The position numbers were made by a program, and so were the translations under genes. Below, in pieces: positions 23,374 to 32,253 of a stretch of 64,000 nt of DNA (positions are counted from its first letter, which is position 1; each line of letters starts with the position of its first letter). The stretch is taken from NCBI RefSeq assembly GCF_002973525.1, contig NZ_PVEN01000015.1:62001-126000 (forward strand), in the 5' to 3' direction. The notes under the pieces are model-generated. The model worked only from the letters and a program-made list of their open reading frames with translations, did no database searches and was not told the DNA's origin. The stretch comes from Paraburkholderia sp. BL21I4N1. Lineage in GTDB: Bacteria > Pseudomonadota > Gammaproteobacteria > Burkholderiales > Burkholderiaceae.

Positions 23374-24945
23374 TTACTTGCTGGGCGCGGCAGCCGGAGC
23401 CGAGGCACCCGGAACCGGCTGGGTCGGCTTGACCGCGACCGGCGCGGACGCCGACGTTGCCGGCTTGTTCTGCGCCAGACGGCGCTCGCTCAGCGACTTC
23501 GATTCCTGCACCGGCTTGCCTTCGAGCTTGTTCAACGCCTGTTGCAGCATGAAGTCGTCGTTCGAGCCGAATTCCACCGGCTTGCGGTCGCGATCCTTCT
23601 GGCGCTGTTCCGGCGTCTTCTTGTCGTTCTGCTCTTCGAGGATACGCAGCTGTTCCATGCGATCCGTTTCACGCTGTTCCGCTTCCTTCTTCTCGTTCGG
23701 GTCTTGCGTGTTCGCAAGGTGATTCGAGTAGTCGACTTCGCGCGTGACGAGTGCGTCGTCCGGATCGCCTTCCGCGTACTGGTCGACCGCGATGTCAGGA
23801 CGGATGCCCTTGTTCTGGATCGAACGGCCGCTCGGCGTGTAGTAGTACGCCGTGGTCAGACGCAGCGCGGTGTCCGCGGTCATGGGGCGCACGGTCTGCA
23901 CCGAGCCCTTGCCGAAGGTGGTCTTGCCGACGATCAGCGCACGGTGCTGATCCTGCAGCGCGCCCGCGACGATTTCCGACGCCGACGCGGAGTACGCGTT
24001 GGTCAGCACCACCATTGGCACCGTCTTGAAGATCGGCGCTTCGTCTTTCAGCGGATCGCTGTCGAAAGACTGCAGACGGTAGTTGTCGTAGGTATCGCGG
24101 TAGACCTGCTTCGAGTCCGGAATCTGACCGTTGGTCGACACCACCACCGAATCCGGCGGCAGGAACGCGCCGGCCACGCCGACCGCGCTTTGCAGCAAAC
24201 CGCCGCCGTTGTTACGCAGGTCGAGCACGAGGCCCTTCAAATTCGGCTGCTGACGCGCGATGTCTTGCAGACGGGCGGCCAGATCAGGCGTGGTGCGTTC
24301 CTGGAAGCTCGTGATGCGGATATACGCGTAGCCCGGTGCAAGAATCTTCATCTTCACCGACTGGACCTTGATGATGGCGCGCGTGACCGTGAGCGGGAAC
24401 GTGCGGTCGTCGGTCTTGCGGAAGATGGTGAGCGTGACCTTGGTGCCGGGGTCGCCGCGCATCTGCTTGACCGCCTGGTCGAGCGTCATGCCGCGAACCG
24501 GCTTGTCGTTGATGCGCGTGATCAGGTCGCCCGGACGAATGCCGGCGCGGAACGCGGGCGTGTCTTCGATCGGCGAAATCACCTTGATCAGGCCGTCTTC
24601 CGACGAAATTTCGATGCCGAGACCCGCGAAGCGACCTTTGGTCTGCTCCTGCAGTTCTTCGTAATCGGTCTTGTCGAGATACGACGAGTGCGGGTCGAGA
24701 CTCGCCACCATGCCCTTGATGGCAGCGGTGAGGAGCTTCTTGTCGTCGACCGGTTCGACGTACTCGTGCTTGATTTGCCCGAACACTTCGGCAAAGAGCC
24801 TGAGTTGGTCCAGCGGCAGCGGCGTGGCGGTGCTTGATGCGGCGCTGGCAGGTTGCTGGGCCGAGGCCGACAGTTGCAGGGTGGCAAATACACCGGTAGC
24901 AAGGCCCGCGGCAATCAGGCCGATATTTTTCAGGTTCTTTCGCAT
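23374..24945 (-). CDS. ctpA: S41 family C-terminal processing protease CtpA (523 aa)
   Basis: A signal-anchor (MRKNLKNIGLIAAGLATGVF) leads to an N-terminal helical part and a PDZ domain (GRFAGLGIEI to GTKVTLTIF). The S41 core follows, with LVLDLRNNGGGLL, the catalytic Ser in YSASASEIVAGAL (about residue 322) and the general-base Lys in GKTTFGKGSVQ about 25 residues later. A Lys/Glu-rich linker and Ala/Pro-rich tail follow. It trims periplasmic proteins and penicillin-binding proteins. The ATG at 24945 gives the signal peptide; the frame is open upstream without a site. Confidence 0.93.
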   Translation of the reverse strand: MRKNLKNIGLIAAGLATGVFATLQLSASAQQPASAASSTATPLPLDQLRLFAEVFGQIKHEYVEPVDDKKLLTAAIKGMVASLDPHSSYLDKTDYEELQEQTKGRFAGLGIEISSEDGLIKVISPIEDTPAFRAGIRPGDLITRINDKPVRGMTLDQAVKQMRGDPGTKVTLTIFRKTDDRTFPLTVTRAIIKVQSVKMKILAPGYAYIRITSFQERTTPDLAARLQDIARQQPNLKGLVLDLRNNGGGLLQSAVGVAGAFLPPDSVVVSTNGQIPDSKQVYRDTYDNYRLQSFDSDPLKDEAPIFKTVPMVVLTNAYSASASEIVAGALQDQHRALIVGKTTFGKGSVQTVRPMTADTALRLTTAYYYTPSGRSIQNKGIRPDIAVDQYAEGDPDDALVTREVDYSNHLANTQDPNEKKEAEQRETDRMEQLRILEEQNDKKTPEQRQKDRDRKPVEFGSNDDFMLQQALNKLEGKPVQESKSLSERRLAQNKPATSASAPVAVKPTQPVPGASAPAAAPSK

Positions 24946-25248
24946 AGAGTCTGTTGCGGTCGGAAGCGCGTGGCAGCGTCGATAGAGATGGGGACGGACA
25001 AGTATAACTGCACACCCGCCCACAAAGGGCGCAGCGCAGGCAATCGTGATTCGACAGCGCGGGGCACGCCTGGTTCGTGAGATCGTACCTGCGACGCCGA
25101 AGTAATGTGCGGTAACGGCCAAAGCGCGTGCGAGGCAGCCGGAAGGCCGTTTGCAGATGGCCGGAAGATGGCCGCCGCGTGGCCTGAAAATGACCGTGCG
25201 GCAGGTCAGAGCGAAGGCCGGAACGTCGGCCTTCGCCGGCGGCGCAGA
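24946..25248. terminator. Spacer between gpmA and ctpA, with a hairpin after gpmA
   Basis: Both flanking genes lie on the minus strand. GCGAAGGCC (25211-25219) and GGCCTTCGC (25228-25236) form a perfect nine-base stem just downstream of the gpmA stop; it lacks a T-run, so it is a weak terminator candidate. The rest should hold the ctpA promoter, but I found no clean -35/-10 pair. Confidence 0.5.
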
Positions 25249-25995
25249 TTAGCCCGCCTTGCCTTGCTTGGCGACCGCGGCTTGCGCCTTGGCGATCGCA
25301 TCCTGGTCGCCCAGGTAGTAGTGCTTGATCGGCTTCAGGTTCTCGTCGAGTTCATAGACGAGCGGCACACCGTTCGGAATATTCAGCCCGACGATGTCGT
25401 CGTCGGAAATATTGTCGAGGTACTTCACCATGGCGCGGATCGAGTTGCCGTGCGCGGCGATCACCACCTTGCGGCCCGACTTGATGGCCGGCGCGATCGA
25501 CTCGTTCCACAACGGCAAAACGCGTGCAACGGTGTCTTTCAGGCACTCGGTCAGCGGCAGTTGTTCACGCGGCACCTTGGCGTAACGCGGATCGTCGTAT
25601 GGCGCGCGCTCGTCGGTCGGCTCCAGCGCGGGCGGCGGTGTGTCGTAGCTGCGCCGCCAGACCAGCACCTGCTCGTCGCCGAACTTCGCGGCGGTTTCGG
25701 CCTTGTTCAGACCCGACAGCGCGCCGTAGTGACGCTCGTTCAGGCGCCACGAATGCACTACCGGCAGGTACATCAGATCCATCTTGTCCTGCACGTGCCA
25801 CAACGTGCGGATCGCGCGTTTGAGCACCGACGTGTAGGCGATGTCGAACGTGTAGCCCGATTCCTTCAGCAGCACGCCCGCCTGCTGCGCTTCCCGGTTG
25901 CCCTGTTCGGTGAGGTCGACGTCGACCCAGCCGGTGAAGCGGTTTTCCTTGTTCCACGTCGATTCGCCGTGGCGGATGAGAACGAGTTTGTACAT
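25249..25995 (-). CDS. gpmA: 2,3-bisphosphoglycerate-dependent phosphoglycerate mutase (248 aa)
   Basis: LIRHGESTWNKENRFTGW holds the catalytic phospho-His10. NERHYGALSGLNKAE and VVIAAHGNSIRAMVKYLD with the second His complete the histidine phosphatase fold. It interconverts 3- and 2-phosphoglycerate in glycolysis and gluconeogenesis. The 248-residue length is standard, and the ATG at 25995 matches the family start. Confidence 0.97.
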   Translation of the reverse strand: MYKLVLIRHGESTWNKENRFTGWVDVDLTEQGNREAQQAGVLLKESGYTFDIAYTSVLKRAIRTLWHVQDKMDLMYLPVVHSWRLNERHYGALSGLNKAETAAKFGDEQVLVWRRSYDTPPPALEPTDERAPYDDPRYAKVPREQLPLTECLKDTVARVLPLWNESIAPAIKSGRKVVIAAHGNSIRAMVKYLDNISDDDIVGLNIPNGVPLVYELDENLKPIKHYYLGDQDAIAKAQAAVAKQGKAG

Positions 25996-26134
25996 GAGAT
26001 TGCCGGTCGGTAGTAAGGAAGCGGTAAAAGCGTTGCGAGGGCTCGTTTGACCGAGCGTCGCCATCGCGTCAGACGGTTATTTTATAATGGCTGGATTGCC
26101 CTTTTCGATTTCTCTCTTTTTCGGCGGATTTTCC

Positions 26135-26560
26135 GTGAAGTTTTTCACTGATTACACAAACCTTGTACTGATCGCGATCGTCCTCATCTCTGGTGGGTTG
26201 CTGCTGTGGCCGACGATCAGCCGGCGTGGACGCGGTGGCCTGTCGGCCGCTGAAGCCACCCAACTGATCAACCGGCGCAATGCGGCGGTCATCGATCTGC
26301 GGCCGTCCGCCGAGTTTGCCAAGGGCCATCTGCCCGCGGCCCGGCAGCTTGAATTTGCCGAATTGCAGGCGAAAGTCGCGCAACTCGTCAAAAACAAGAA
26401 CAACCCGGTGCTGCTGGTTTGCCAGACCGGCCAGCAGTCGAACAAGGCAGCGCGTATCGTGCAGGATGCAGGGTATGCCGAAGTCCATGTTCTCGAAGGC
26501 GGTGTCGACGCCTGGCAGAAAGCCGGTATGCCGGTCGTGAAACAAGGAGCAGCCAAGTGA
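26135..26560 (+). CDS. Membrane-anchored rhodanese-like protein (141 aa)
   Basis: A single N-terminal membrane helix (about residues 7-26, LVLIAIVLISGGLLLW) precedes a rhodanese domain with AAVIDLRPSAEFAKGHLP and the active-site loop LVCQTGQQS whose Cys carries persulfide. The domain probably faces the cytoplasm. The GTG at 26135 fits the family; an ATG at 26087 is further upstream. The stop overlaps the grxC GTG (GTGA). Co-transcription with grxC and secB suggests a link to thiol redox, but the substrate is unknown. Confidence 0.88.
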   Translation: MKFFTDYTNLVLIAIVLISGGLLLWPTISRRGRGGLSAAEATQLINRRNAAVIDLRPSAEFAKGHLPAARQLEFAELQAKVAQLVKNKNNPVLLVCQTGQQSNKAARIVQDAGYAEVHVLEGGVDAWQKAGMPVVKQGAAK

Positions 26561-26820
26561 ACAAAGTGATCATGTACAGCACCCTGGTGTGCCCGTATTG
26601 CCAGATGGCCGAACGTCTTTTAAAGTCGCGCGGCGTCGAGCACGTTGAGAAGGTACTGATCGACAAAGACCCGGCCCGTCGTGAAGAAATGATGACCCGG
26701 ACGGGTCGTCGCACGGTGCCGCAGGTGTTCATCGGCGAGACGCATGTCGGCGGGTACGATGACCTGTCCGCGCTCGACCGCGCGGGCGGTTTGATGCCGC
26801 TGCTCGAAGCAACCGCCTGA
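26557..26820 (+). CDS. grxC: Glutaredoxin 3 (87 aa)
   Basis: The start is GTG overlapping the rhodanese stop, with AGGAG seven bases upstream. YSTLVCPYCQMAERLL holds the CPYC dithiol active site, and TVPQVFIGETHVGGYDDL is the glutathione-binding cis-Pro and GG region. It reduces disulfides and glutathione adducts using glutathione made by GshA/GshB. Length is standard. Confidence 0.95.
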   Translation: MNKVIMYSTLVCPYCQMAERLLKSRGVEHVEKVLIDKDPARREEMMTRTGRRTVPQVFIGETHVGGYDDLSALDRAGGLMPLLEATA

Positions 26821-26970
26821 ATTCGCGCGCCTGCGGGCGTGTGGAGAGGCGGGTGAAAGACAAGCCGGCGCATCCTCGCCCGATCCGGGTGGGCGGCGCG
26901 CCGCAACGATCGGGCGGTCCATGCAGGCATGGGCCGCCGTTACGCATACCTATCAGGGAATCACTTCATC

Positions 26971-27441
26971 ATGTCCGACGAGAATAACCAGCCGTTCTTC
27001 AACATCCAGCGCATCTACCTGAAGGACATGTCGCTCGAGCAGCCGAATTCCCCGGGCATCTTCCTCGAGCAGGAAATGCCGTCGGTGGAAGTGGAAGTCG
27101 ACGTGAAGGCCGAACGCCTCGCCGACACCGTGTTCGAAATCCTCGTCACGGGCACGGTCACGGCCAAGGTGTCGGACAAGGTCGCGTTCCTGATCGAAGC
27201 CAAGCAAGCCGGCATTTTCGACATCCGCAACATCCCGGCCGAGCAGATCGATCCGCTGGTCGGCATTGCCTGCCCGACGATCCTGTTCCCGTACCTGCGC
27301 TCGAACATCGCCGACGCGATCACCCGCGCCGGTTTCCCGCCGATCCACCTCGCCGAGATCAACTTCCAGGCGCTGTACGAGCAACGCCTCGCGCAGATGG
27401 GCAGCCAGGAAGGCGCGGCGCAGAACGGCGTCACGCACTAA
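26971..27441 (+). CDS. secB: SecB export chaperone (156 aa)
   Basis: PFFNIQRIYLKDMSLEQPNSP at the start, EVEVDVKAERLADT in the middle, and CPTILFPYLRSNIADAITRAGFPP near the end are SecB hallmarks. The tetramer keeps secretory proteins unfolded and delivers them to SecA. The ATG at 26971 follows the family start; the frame is open 14 codons further upstream. It sits between grxC and gpsA, the usual proteobacterial order. Confidence 0.97.
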   Translation: MSDENNQPFFNIQRIYLKDMSLEQPNSPGIFLEQEMPSVEVEVDVKAERLADTVFEILVTGTVTAKVSDKVAFLIEAKQAGIFDIRNIPAEQIDPLVGIACPTILFPYLRSNIADAITRAGFPPIHLAEINFQALYEQRLAQMGSQEGAAQNGVTH

Positions 27442-27462
27442 GTGTCCGAGGCAGTGCCGGCT

Positions 27463-28461
27463 ATGAAGGTTGCTGTCCTTGGCGCCGGCGCATGGGGCAC
27501 AGCCCTCGCCGGCCATCTGGCCGTACGGCACGACACGGTGTTGTGGGCGCGCGAAGCCGCGCTCATTGCCGACCTCTCCGCCTCGCACGAAAACGCCCGC
27601 TATCTGGCGGGCGTTGCTTTGCCTGCGGCGCTTCGCTATGAAGCCGACCTGAACGCGGTGCTCGACCACGCACTGGCGGACGACGCGTTGTGCGTCGTCG
27701 CAACGCCCGTGGCGGGTCTGCGCGGTCTGTTCCAAGCCATGCGCGACGCGGGCAAAGTGCCGGCGCATGTGGTCTGGTTGTGCAAAGGTTTCGAAGCCGA
27801 TTCGCAGTTGCTGCCGCACCAGGTGGTGGCGGCCGAACTGGCCGGGCATGCCAGCAATGGCGTGCTGTCCGGTCCGAGTTTCGCGCGTGAGGTCGGGCAG
27901 GGCTTGCCGGTCGCGTTGACGATCGCGAGCGGCTCGGCGGCGTGCCGCGAACGCACGGTCGCCGCGTTTCATCATGGCGCCATGCGCATCTATACCGGCG
28001 ACGACGTCGTCGGCGTGGAAGTGGGCGGCGCGGTGAAGAACGTGCTGGCGATCGCCACGGGCATCGCCGACGGTCTCGGGCTCGGTCTGAACGCGCGGGC
28101 CGCGCTGATTACGCGCGGTCTGGCGGAAATGTCGCGCCTCGGCGTGATGCTCGGCGGGCGGGCGGAAACGTTCACGGGTCTCACGGGTTTAGGCGACCTG
28201 ATTCTGACCGCGACTGGCGACCTGTCGCGCAATCGTACTGTCGGCGTGCAACTTGCCGCGGGCCGTACGCTCGACGACATTCTCGGCGGACTCGGCCACG
28301 TGGCCGAAGGCGTGCGTTGTGCGCAAGCCGTTCTGGCCATTGCGCGTGCGCATGCGATCGAGATGCCGATCACGCAGGCGGTCTGCGCCGTGCTGTTCGA
28401 CGGCGTGGCGCCGCGCGACGCCGTCAGCGCTCTTTTGCGGCGCGATTCCAAAGCTGAATAA
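27463..28461 (+). CDS. gpsA: Glycerol-3-phosphate dehydrogenase NAD(P)+ (332 aa)
   Basis: MKVAVLGAGAWGTALAGHLA is the Rossmann nucleotide-binding site. VWLCKGFEADS, VLSGPSFAREVGQGLP and VEVGGAVKNVLAIATGIADG, with its catalytic Lys, complete the enzyme. It makes glycerol-3-phosphate for phospholipids. The ATG at 27463 gives the standard 332 residues; a GTG right after the secB stop is the alternative and has no site. Confidence 0.96.
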   Translation: MKVAVLGAGAWGTALAGHLAVRHDTVLWAREAALIADLSASHENARYLAGVALPAALRYEADLNAVLDHALADDALCVVATPVAGLRGLFQAMRDAGKVPAHVVWLCKGFEADSQLLPHQVVAAELAGHASNGVLSGPSFAREVGQGLPVALTIASGSAACRERTVAAFHHGAMRIYTGDDVVGVEVGGAVKNVLAIATGIADGLGLGLNARAALITRGLAEMSRLGVMLGGRAETFTGLTGLGDLILTATGDLSRNRTVGVQLAAGRTLDDILGGLGHVAEGVRCAQAVLAIARAHAIEMPITQAVCAVLFDGVAPRDAVSALLRRDSKAE

Positions 28462-28472
28462 GCGTTGTCTTT

Positions 28473-28506
28473 CAGCCGTTTAGCGCGCAAAAGCGCTGAA
28501 CGGCTG
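28473..28506. other. Hairpin after gpsA
   Basis: Two 14-base arms (28473-28486 and 28493-28506) pair with one G-T wobble around a six-base loop. There is no T-run, so it is only a possible weak terminator or mRNA 3' stabiliser for gpsA. Confidence 0.5.
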
Positions 28507-28558
28507 CCCGCCATCGCGGTCCACGTTGTTATCGACGCTTCGGACTAGCGAGGTTCCC

Positions 28559-29107
28559 ATGCTCAATATCAATGGCTGCACACTGGAAGCGCGCCGGGTC
28601 GACATCACCACGCTCGCCGTGGACGCGATCGTCAATGCCGCGAATACTTCGCTATTAGGAGGCGGCGGCGTGGATGGCGCGATTCATCGCGCGGCCGGCC
28701 AGGATTTGCTGCGCGAATGCGAGACGCTCGACGGCTGCGCAACGGGCGAAGCGAAGCTCACCCGCGGCTATCGCTTGCCGGCCCGCTTTGTGATCCACGC
28801 GGTCGGGCCAGTCTGGCGGGGCGGCGCGCACGGCGAGGCCGAGTTGCTGGCGTCCTGCTATCGGCGCTCGCTCGAGGTTGCGCGTGAGGCGCAATGCACG
28901 AGCATCGCGTTTCCCGCAATTAGTTGCGGCATCTACCATTTTCCCGCCCACGATGCGGTGCGGATCGCGCTCGACACGGTGCTCGACACCTTGCCGCGCA
29001 CGCCGCGAATGGAGCGCGTCGTGTTTGCCTGTTTCGACGACGCGATGCTCGCGTGCTACCAGGCCGAACTGACGCGCCGTCAGGCGCCGCCGTCGAAGCC
29101 AGTTTGA
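28559..29107 (+). CDS. Macrodomain protein, O-acetyl-ADP-ribose deacetylase-like (182 aa)
   Basis: DAIVNAANTSLLGGGGVDGAIHRAAG is split by the substrate loop typical of MacroD-type domains. GYRLPARFVIHAVGPVW and SIAFPAISCGIYHFP complete the ADP-ribose pocket. The Asn in NAANTS and the GGGG loop, needed for deacetylase or ADP-ribosyl-hydrolase activity, are intact. GAGG upstream supports the ATG at 28559. The 3' end overlaps convergent trmL by 28 bases. Confidence 0.9.
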   Translation: MLNINGCTLEARRVDITTLAVDAIVNAANTSLLGGGGVDGAIHRAAGQDLLRECETLDGCATGEAKLTRGYRLPARFVIHAVGPVWRGGAHGEAELLASCYRRSLEVAREAQCTSIAFPAISCGIYHFPAHDAVRIALDTVLDTLPRTPRMERVVFACFDDAMLACYQAELTRRQAPPSKPV

Positions 29108-29550
29108 CGCCACGCCTCGAAGACCACGATCGCGACCGTGTTCGAGAGATTCAGGCTGCGGTTGCCCGGCCGCATGGGCAGGCGCACGCGCTGTTCGTTG
29201 GCGAACTGGTCGAGCACCGCGTCGGGCAGGCCGCGCGTTTCGGCGCCGAACACAAACCAGTCGCCGGACTGGAAGGCGTGCTCGTGAAAACGGCCCGAGC
29301 CGCGCGTGGTGAACGCGAACATGCGTGCCGGGTCAGGCGTTTCTTTGGCGACGAAGGCGGCCCAGTCGGCGTGCACGTTCATTTGCGCATACTCGTGATA
29401 GTCGAGGCCGGCGCGGCGCAGTTTGGCGTCGTCGAGCGGAAAGCCGAGCGGCTCGATCAGATGCAGCCGCGCGCCGGTGTTGGCGCACAGGCGGATCACG
29501 TTGCCGGTGTTCGGCGGGATTTCGGGTTCGACGAGAACGACATTGAACAT
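29080..29550 (-). CDS. trmL: tRNA (cytidine/uridine-34 2'-O)-methyltransferase TrmL (156 aa)
   Basis: This is a SPOUT-class knotted methyltransferase: MFNVVLVEPEIPPNTGNVIR, LIEPLGFPLDD, FVFGAETRGLP and LPMRPGNRSLNLSNTVAIV are the motifs that form the trefoil-knot SAM site. TrmL modifies the wobble base of two leucine tRNAs. Length equals the E. coli enzyme. The gene is convergent with the macrodomain gene and upstream of comF in the minus orientation. Confidence 0.95.
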   Translation of the reverse strand: MFNVVLVEPEIPPNTGNVIRLCANTGARLHLIEPLGFPLDDAKLRRAGLDYHEYAQMNVHADWAAFVAKETPDPARMFAFTTRGSGRFHEHAFQSGDWFVFGAETRGLPDAVLDQFANEQRVRLPMRPGNRSLNLSNTVAIVVFEAWRQTGFDGGA

Positions 29551-29572
29551 GATGGGATGAGATCGGTGGAGA

Positions 29573-30358
29573 CTAGTTTTTCGGGGTGCGCAGCGCGACG
29601 AAATTCGTGACCCGCCGCGCGCCGGCTGCCTTGAGCGTGCGCCCCAGCGCTTCGAGCGTGGCGCCGGTCGTCATCACGTCGTCGACGATTCCGACGTGCA
29701 GACCGTCGACGCTTGCCCTGACCTTGAACGCGCGGCCCACGTTCTGGCGGCGTGCGTCGAGGTCGAGCCGCGATTGCGGCGCGGTATGGATCACTCGCCG
29801 CAGCAAGGTGGCGTCGCTGCGAAGCTTCAACGCGCGGGCCAGCGGCCTCGCGATCTGCCACGCCTGGTTATAGCCGCGCTCGGCGAGACGTTGCCGAGCC
29901 AGCGGTACGGGTGCGATCACGTCAGGCACCTCCGACGCCCCGTCCCACGAGTCTCGTGCCAGACGCGCGAGGCGCTGTGCGAACTCGCGCGCCAGCATCA
30001 GCCGGGCACGGAATTTCAGGCCGACCGCAAGCGTGTCGAGTGGGGCGCGGTAGTCGGCGAGGGCGAACGTCGCGTCGAACGGCGGCGGCTCGCTGAGACA
30101 ATCCGCACACCGGTATTGCGTGTGGCCTGCCCAGCGCGTCGACGCGAGCGGCGCCGCGCAGGTGGTGCAGCGCACGCTGCTCTCGTTCCAGTACGCTTCG
30201 TCGCAACAGGCGCACAGCGTGTTATGCGACAAATTGCCGCATAGCGCACACAGGTTCGGCAACGCGGCCTGCATCACGTGTGGCCACGCCGAATGCAGAC
30301 CACGCACGAAACGCGCGAACCGGCCGCCGGATGACAAAGAAAATGGTTGGAGTGCCAC
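29573..30358 (-). CDS. comF: ComF family phosphoribosyltransferase (261 aa)
   Basis: Four Cys pairs (CALC, CACC, CTTC, CADC) near the start form the N-terminal zinc region. The phosphoribosyltransferase signature VGIVDDVMTTGATLEAL and the loop RGYNQAWQIARPLA mark the C-terminal domain. ComF proteins act in natural transformation or DNA uptake in some bacteria; the exact role is undefined. The start is uncertain: GTG at 30358 or an internal ATG at MQAALPNL. It is divergent from the methyltransferase gene. Confidence 0.85.
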   Translation of the reverse strand: MALQPFSLSSGGRFARFVRGLHSAWPHVMQAALPNLCALCGNLSHNTLCACCDEAYWNESSVRCTTCAAPLASTRWAGHTQYRCADCLSEPPPFDATFALADYRAPLDTLAVGLKFRARLMLAREFAQRLARLARDSWDGASEVPDVIAPVPLARQRLAERGYNQAWQIARPLARALKLRSDATLLRRVIHTAPQSRLDLDARRQNVGRAFKVRASVDGLHVGIVDDVMTTGATLEALGRTLKAAGARRVTNFVALRTPKN

Positions 30359-30442
30359 GATTGGAGGGCCTGCGGAGGCCGTCCCCGCTGAATGGAAGGA
30401 AACGAACGAGTATACTTCCTGCTCTACGCCAGCACGACACCC

Positions 30443-31420
30443 ATGTCCCCAACTCCCGCTCAATCAGGCCGTCCGGCCTACGATTCACGGCGTCTCCGGC
30501 GCATCTTCGACCGTCGCGCGTTGACCTTCGACGACGTCGCGTTCCTGCCGCGCGAGATCGCGCAGCGCATGCGTGAGCGACTCGATTACATCAAGGTCAC
30601 GCCGGCCAGCGTGCTCGACGCCGGTTGCGGCGCGGGCGAAGACCTCCCCGCGTTGCGCGAGCGCTTCCCCGAAGCCCCCGTATTCGGCACCGATCTGTCG
30701 CACGGCATGCTGACCCGCGCGTTACACCATGACTCGGGCGACACGAGCTGGCGGCGCTTCCTGCCGGCCTCGCTCGGCAAGGCGCTCGGCGCCCGCGGTC
30801 CGCGCTTCGCGCAGGCCGACTTTTCGGCGCTACCGTTCGCGGCCGGCGCCTTCGAATTCATCTGGTCCAACCTGGCGCTGCATTGGCACTCGCGGCCCGA
30901 TCTCGTGTTTCCCGAGTGGCAGCGCGTGCTCAAGGTCAACGGCCTGCTGATGTTCAGCACGCTCGGTCCCGATACGCTCAAGGAATTGCGCGGCGCATAC
31001 GCCGAGGTCGAAGCCGCGCACGGCATCGCCTCGCGCAAGCATGTGATCGACTTCGTCGATATGCATGATCTGGGCGATATGCTGGTGGAGAGCGGCTTCG
31101 AAATTCCCGTGATGGATCAGGAAGTGCTCACCATTACCTACAAGTCGCCGGAGTCGCTGCTCGCGGACGTGCGTCGCTGGGGCGCCTATCCGTTCGAGCG
31201 CGCGTTCGAGCGTGAAGTGTCCGCGGGCGGCTCCGCGCGTCGGCTGCACAAGGCTTTGCTGGCGGCGCTCGAAGCGGGCCGGCGCGCCGACGGCACTCTC
31301 GCGCTGACCTTCGAGGTGATCTACGGACACGCATGGAAAGCCGTGCCGCGCACCACCGCCGAAGGTCACGGGATCGTGCGAATCGAGGACATCGGACGAG
31401 GTTCGTCGAGGAATCGTTGA
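30443..31420 (+). CDS. BioC-like SAM-dependent methyltransferase (325 aa)
   Basis: The SAM site SVLDAGCGAGEDLPALRER, the motif IWSNLALHWHSRPDLVFPEW and FSTLGPDTLKELRGAYAEV are close to BioC, the malonyl-ACP methyltransferase of biotin synthesis. So are DMHDLGDMLVESGFEIPVMD and the LTITYKSPESLL tail. No other bio gene is nearby, so the role is only likely. The ATG at 30443 precedes the conserved YDSRRLRRIFDRRA box; the frame is open 17 codons upstream. Confidence 0.82.
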   Translation: MSPTPAQSGRPAYDSRRLRRIFDRRALTFDDVAFLPREIAQRMRERLDYIKVTPASVLDAGCGAGEDLPALRERFPEAPVFGTDLSHGMLTRALHHDSGDTSWRRFLPASLGKALGARGPRFAQADFSALPFAAGAFEFIWSNLALHWHSRPDLVFPEWQRVLKVNGLLMFSTLGPDTLKELRGAYAEVEAAHGIASRKHVIDFVDMHDLGDMLVESGFEIPVMDQEVLTITYKSPESLLADVRRWGAYPFERAFEREVSAGGSARRLHKALLAALEAGRRADGTLALTFEVIYGHAWKAVPRTTAEGHGIVRIEDIGRGSSRNR

Positions 31421-31537
31421 AGCGGTAAAGACGACATCTGTTATGTCTGAAATTTCCACTTCAAAAGACGCGCAAAAGCTGCGTCAAAACGGCGCGGAGG
31501 CTTGTCGCACCGGGCTTTTGGGCCATTTGGCCCTTGC

Positions 31538-31566
31538 TTGTGGATGCTATGGATCGCGCCTATAAT
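31538..31566 (+). promoter_or_regulatory. Promoter of the cytochrome oxidase operon
   Basis: TTGTGG (31538-31543) and a perfect TATAAT (31561-31566) are 17 bases apart. Transcription would start near 31573, about 140 bases before the ATG at 31714. The remaining spacer between 31421 and 31713 shows nothing else. Confidence 0.7.
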
Positions 31567-31713
31567 GCGTCAGTTTGTCGCCCGGAGTCCCCACATTTGG
31601 GGCGGCAGGCCGGAGGCAAAGTACTGCATGATGAGGAGACTCGGTTGTGATCGGGCGGCGGGTTCAAAGGTCCGCGCCACATGACCGAAAGCGGCGATTC
31701 GCAGGAGGCAGCG

Positions 31714-32187
31714 ATGGAAGCATCAGATCTGCTGGCGGATTCAGAACCAGTCCTCAAAGACTGGACCATGAAACGCAACTGTTCGATATCGCCGCGGCAG
31801 TTCGTCGGTTTCTACGTGTCGCTTGCGTTGTTCTCGTTGGCAATTGCTTTCATGCTGGTTCTAGTCGGCGCCTGGCTGGTGTTGCCGTTCACCGGTATCG
31901 AATTGCTGGCGGTGGGTATCGCGTTTGCCATATACGCGCGTCATGCTGTGGATTACGAGCGCATCCGGTTGTTTCCGAACCGGCTCGTGATCGAGCAGGT
32001 CAGCGCGGAGAAGCTTACGCAGTTCGAATTCAATCCGCGCTGGGTGCGGATCGAGCCGGGCGCAACGCCGCGTGACCAGATCAAACTGGTCTCGCGTGGC
32101 CAGACGATCATGATCGGGCAACATCTCGCGCAGTATCGGCGCGCGCAGTTCGCAGGTGAATTGCGTATGTGGCTCACGCGTTGTTAG
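31714..32187 (+). CDS. DUF2244 membrane protein (157 aa)
   Basis: The start at 31714 has AGGAGG five bases upstream; an ATG at 31681 has none. Two hydrophobic helices (about residues 30-50 and 55-78) are followed by a soluble C-terminal beta-rich part (RLFPNRLVIEQVSAEK, FNPRWVRIEPG). This is the DUF2244 layout, commonly found upstream of coxB in beta-proteobacteria. The function is unknown, probably oxidase-related by context. Confidence 0.85.
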   Translation: MEASDLLADSEPVLKDWTMKRNCSISPRQFVGFYVSLALFSLAIAFMLVLVGAWLVLPFTGIELLAVGIAFAIYARHAVDYERIRLFPNRLVIEQVSAEKLTQFEFNPRWVRIEPGATPRDQIKLVSRGQTIMIGQHLAQYRRAQFAGELRMWLTRC

Positions 32188-32253
32188 ACGCGTTGAGACG
32201 CGCGGCGTTCAAGGGGAGCGCGAGGCAGCCTGTCGGTGGGGTCGAGGGTTTGA

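Noticed and set aside
23332..24837. 501-codon plus-strand frame opposite ctpA
   Set aside because: Composition is rich in Arg and Leu without domains; ctpA on the other strand is unambiguous.
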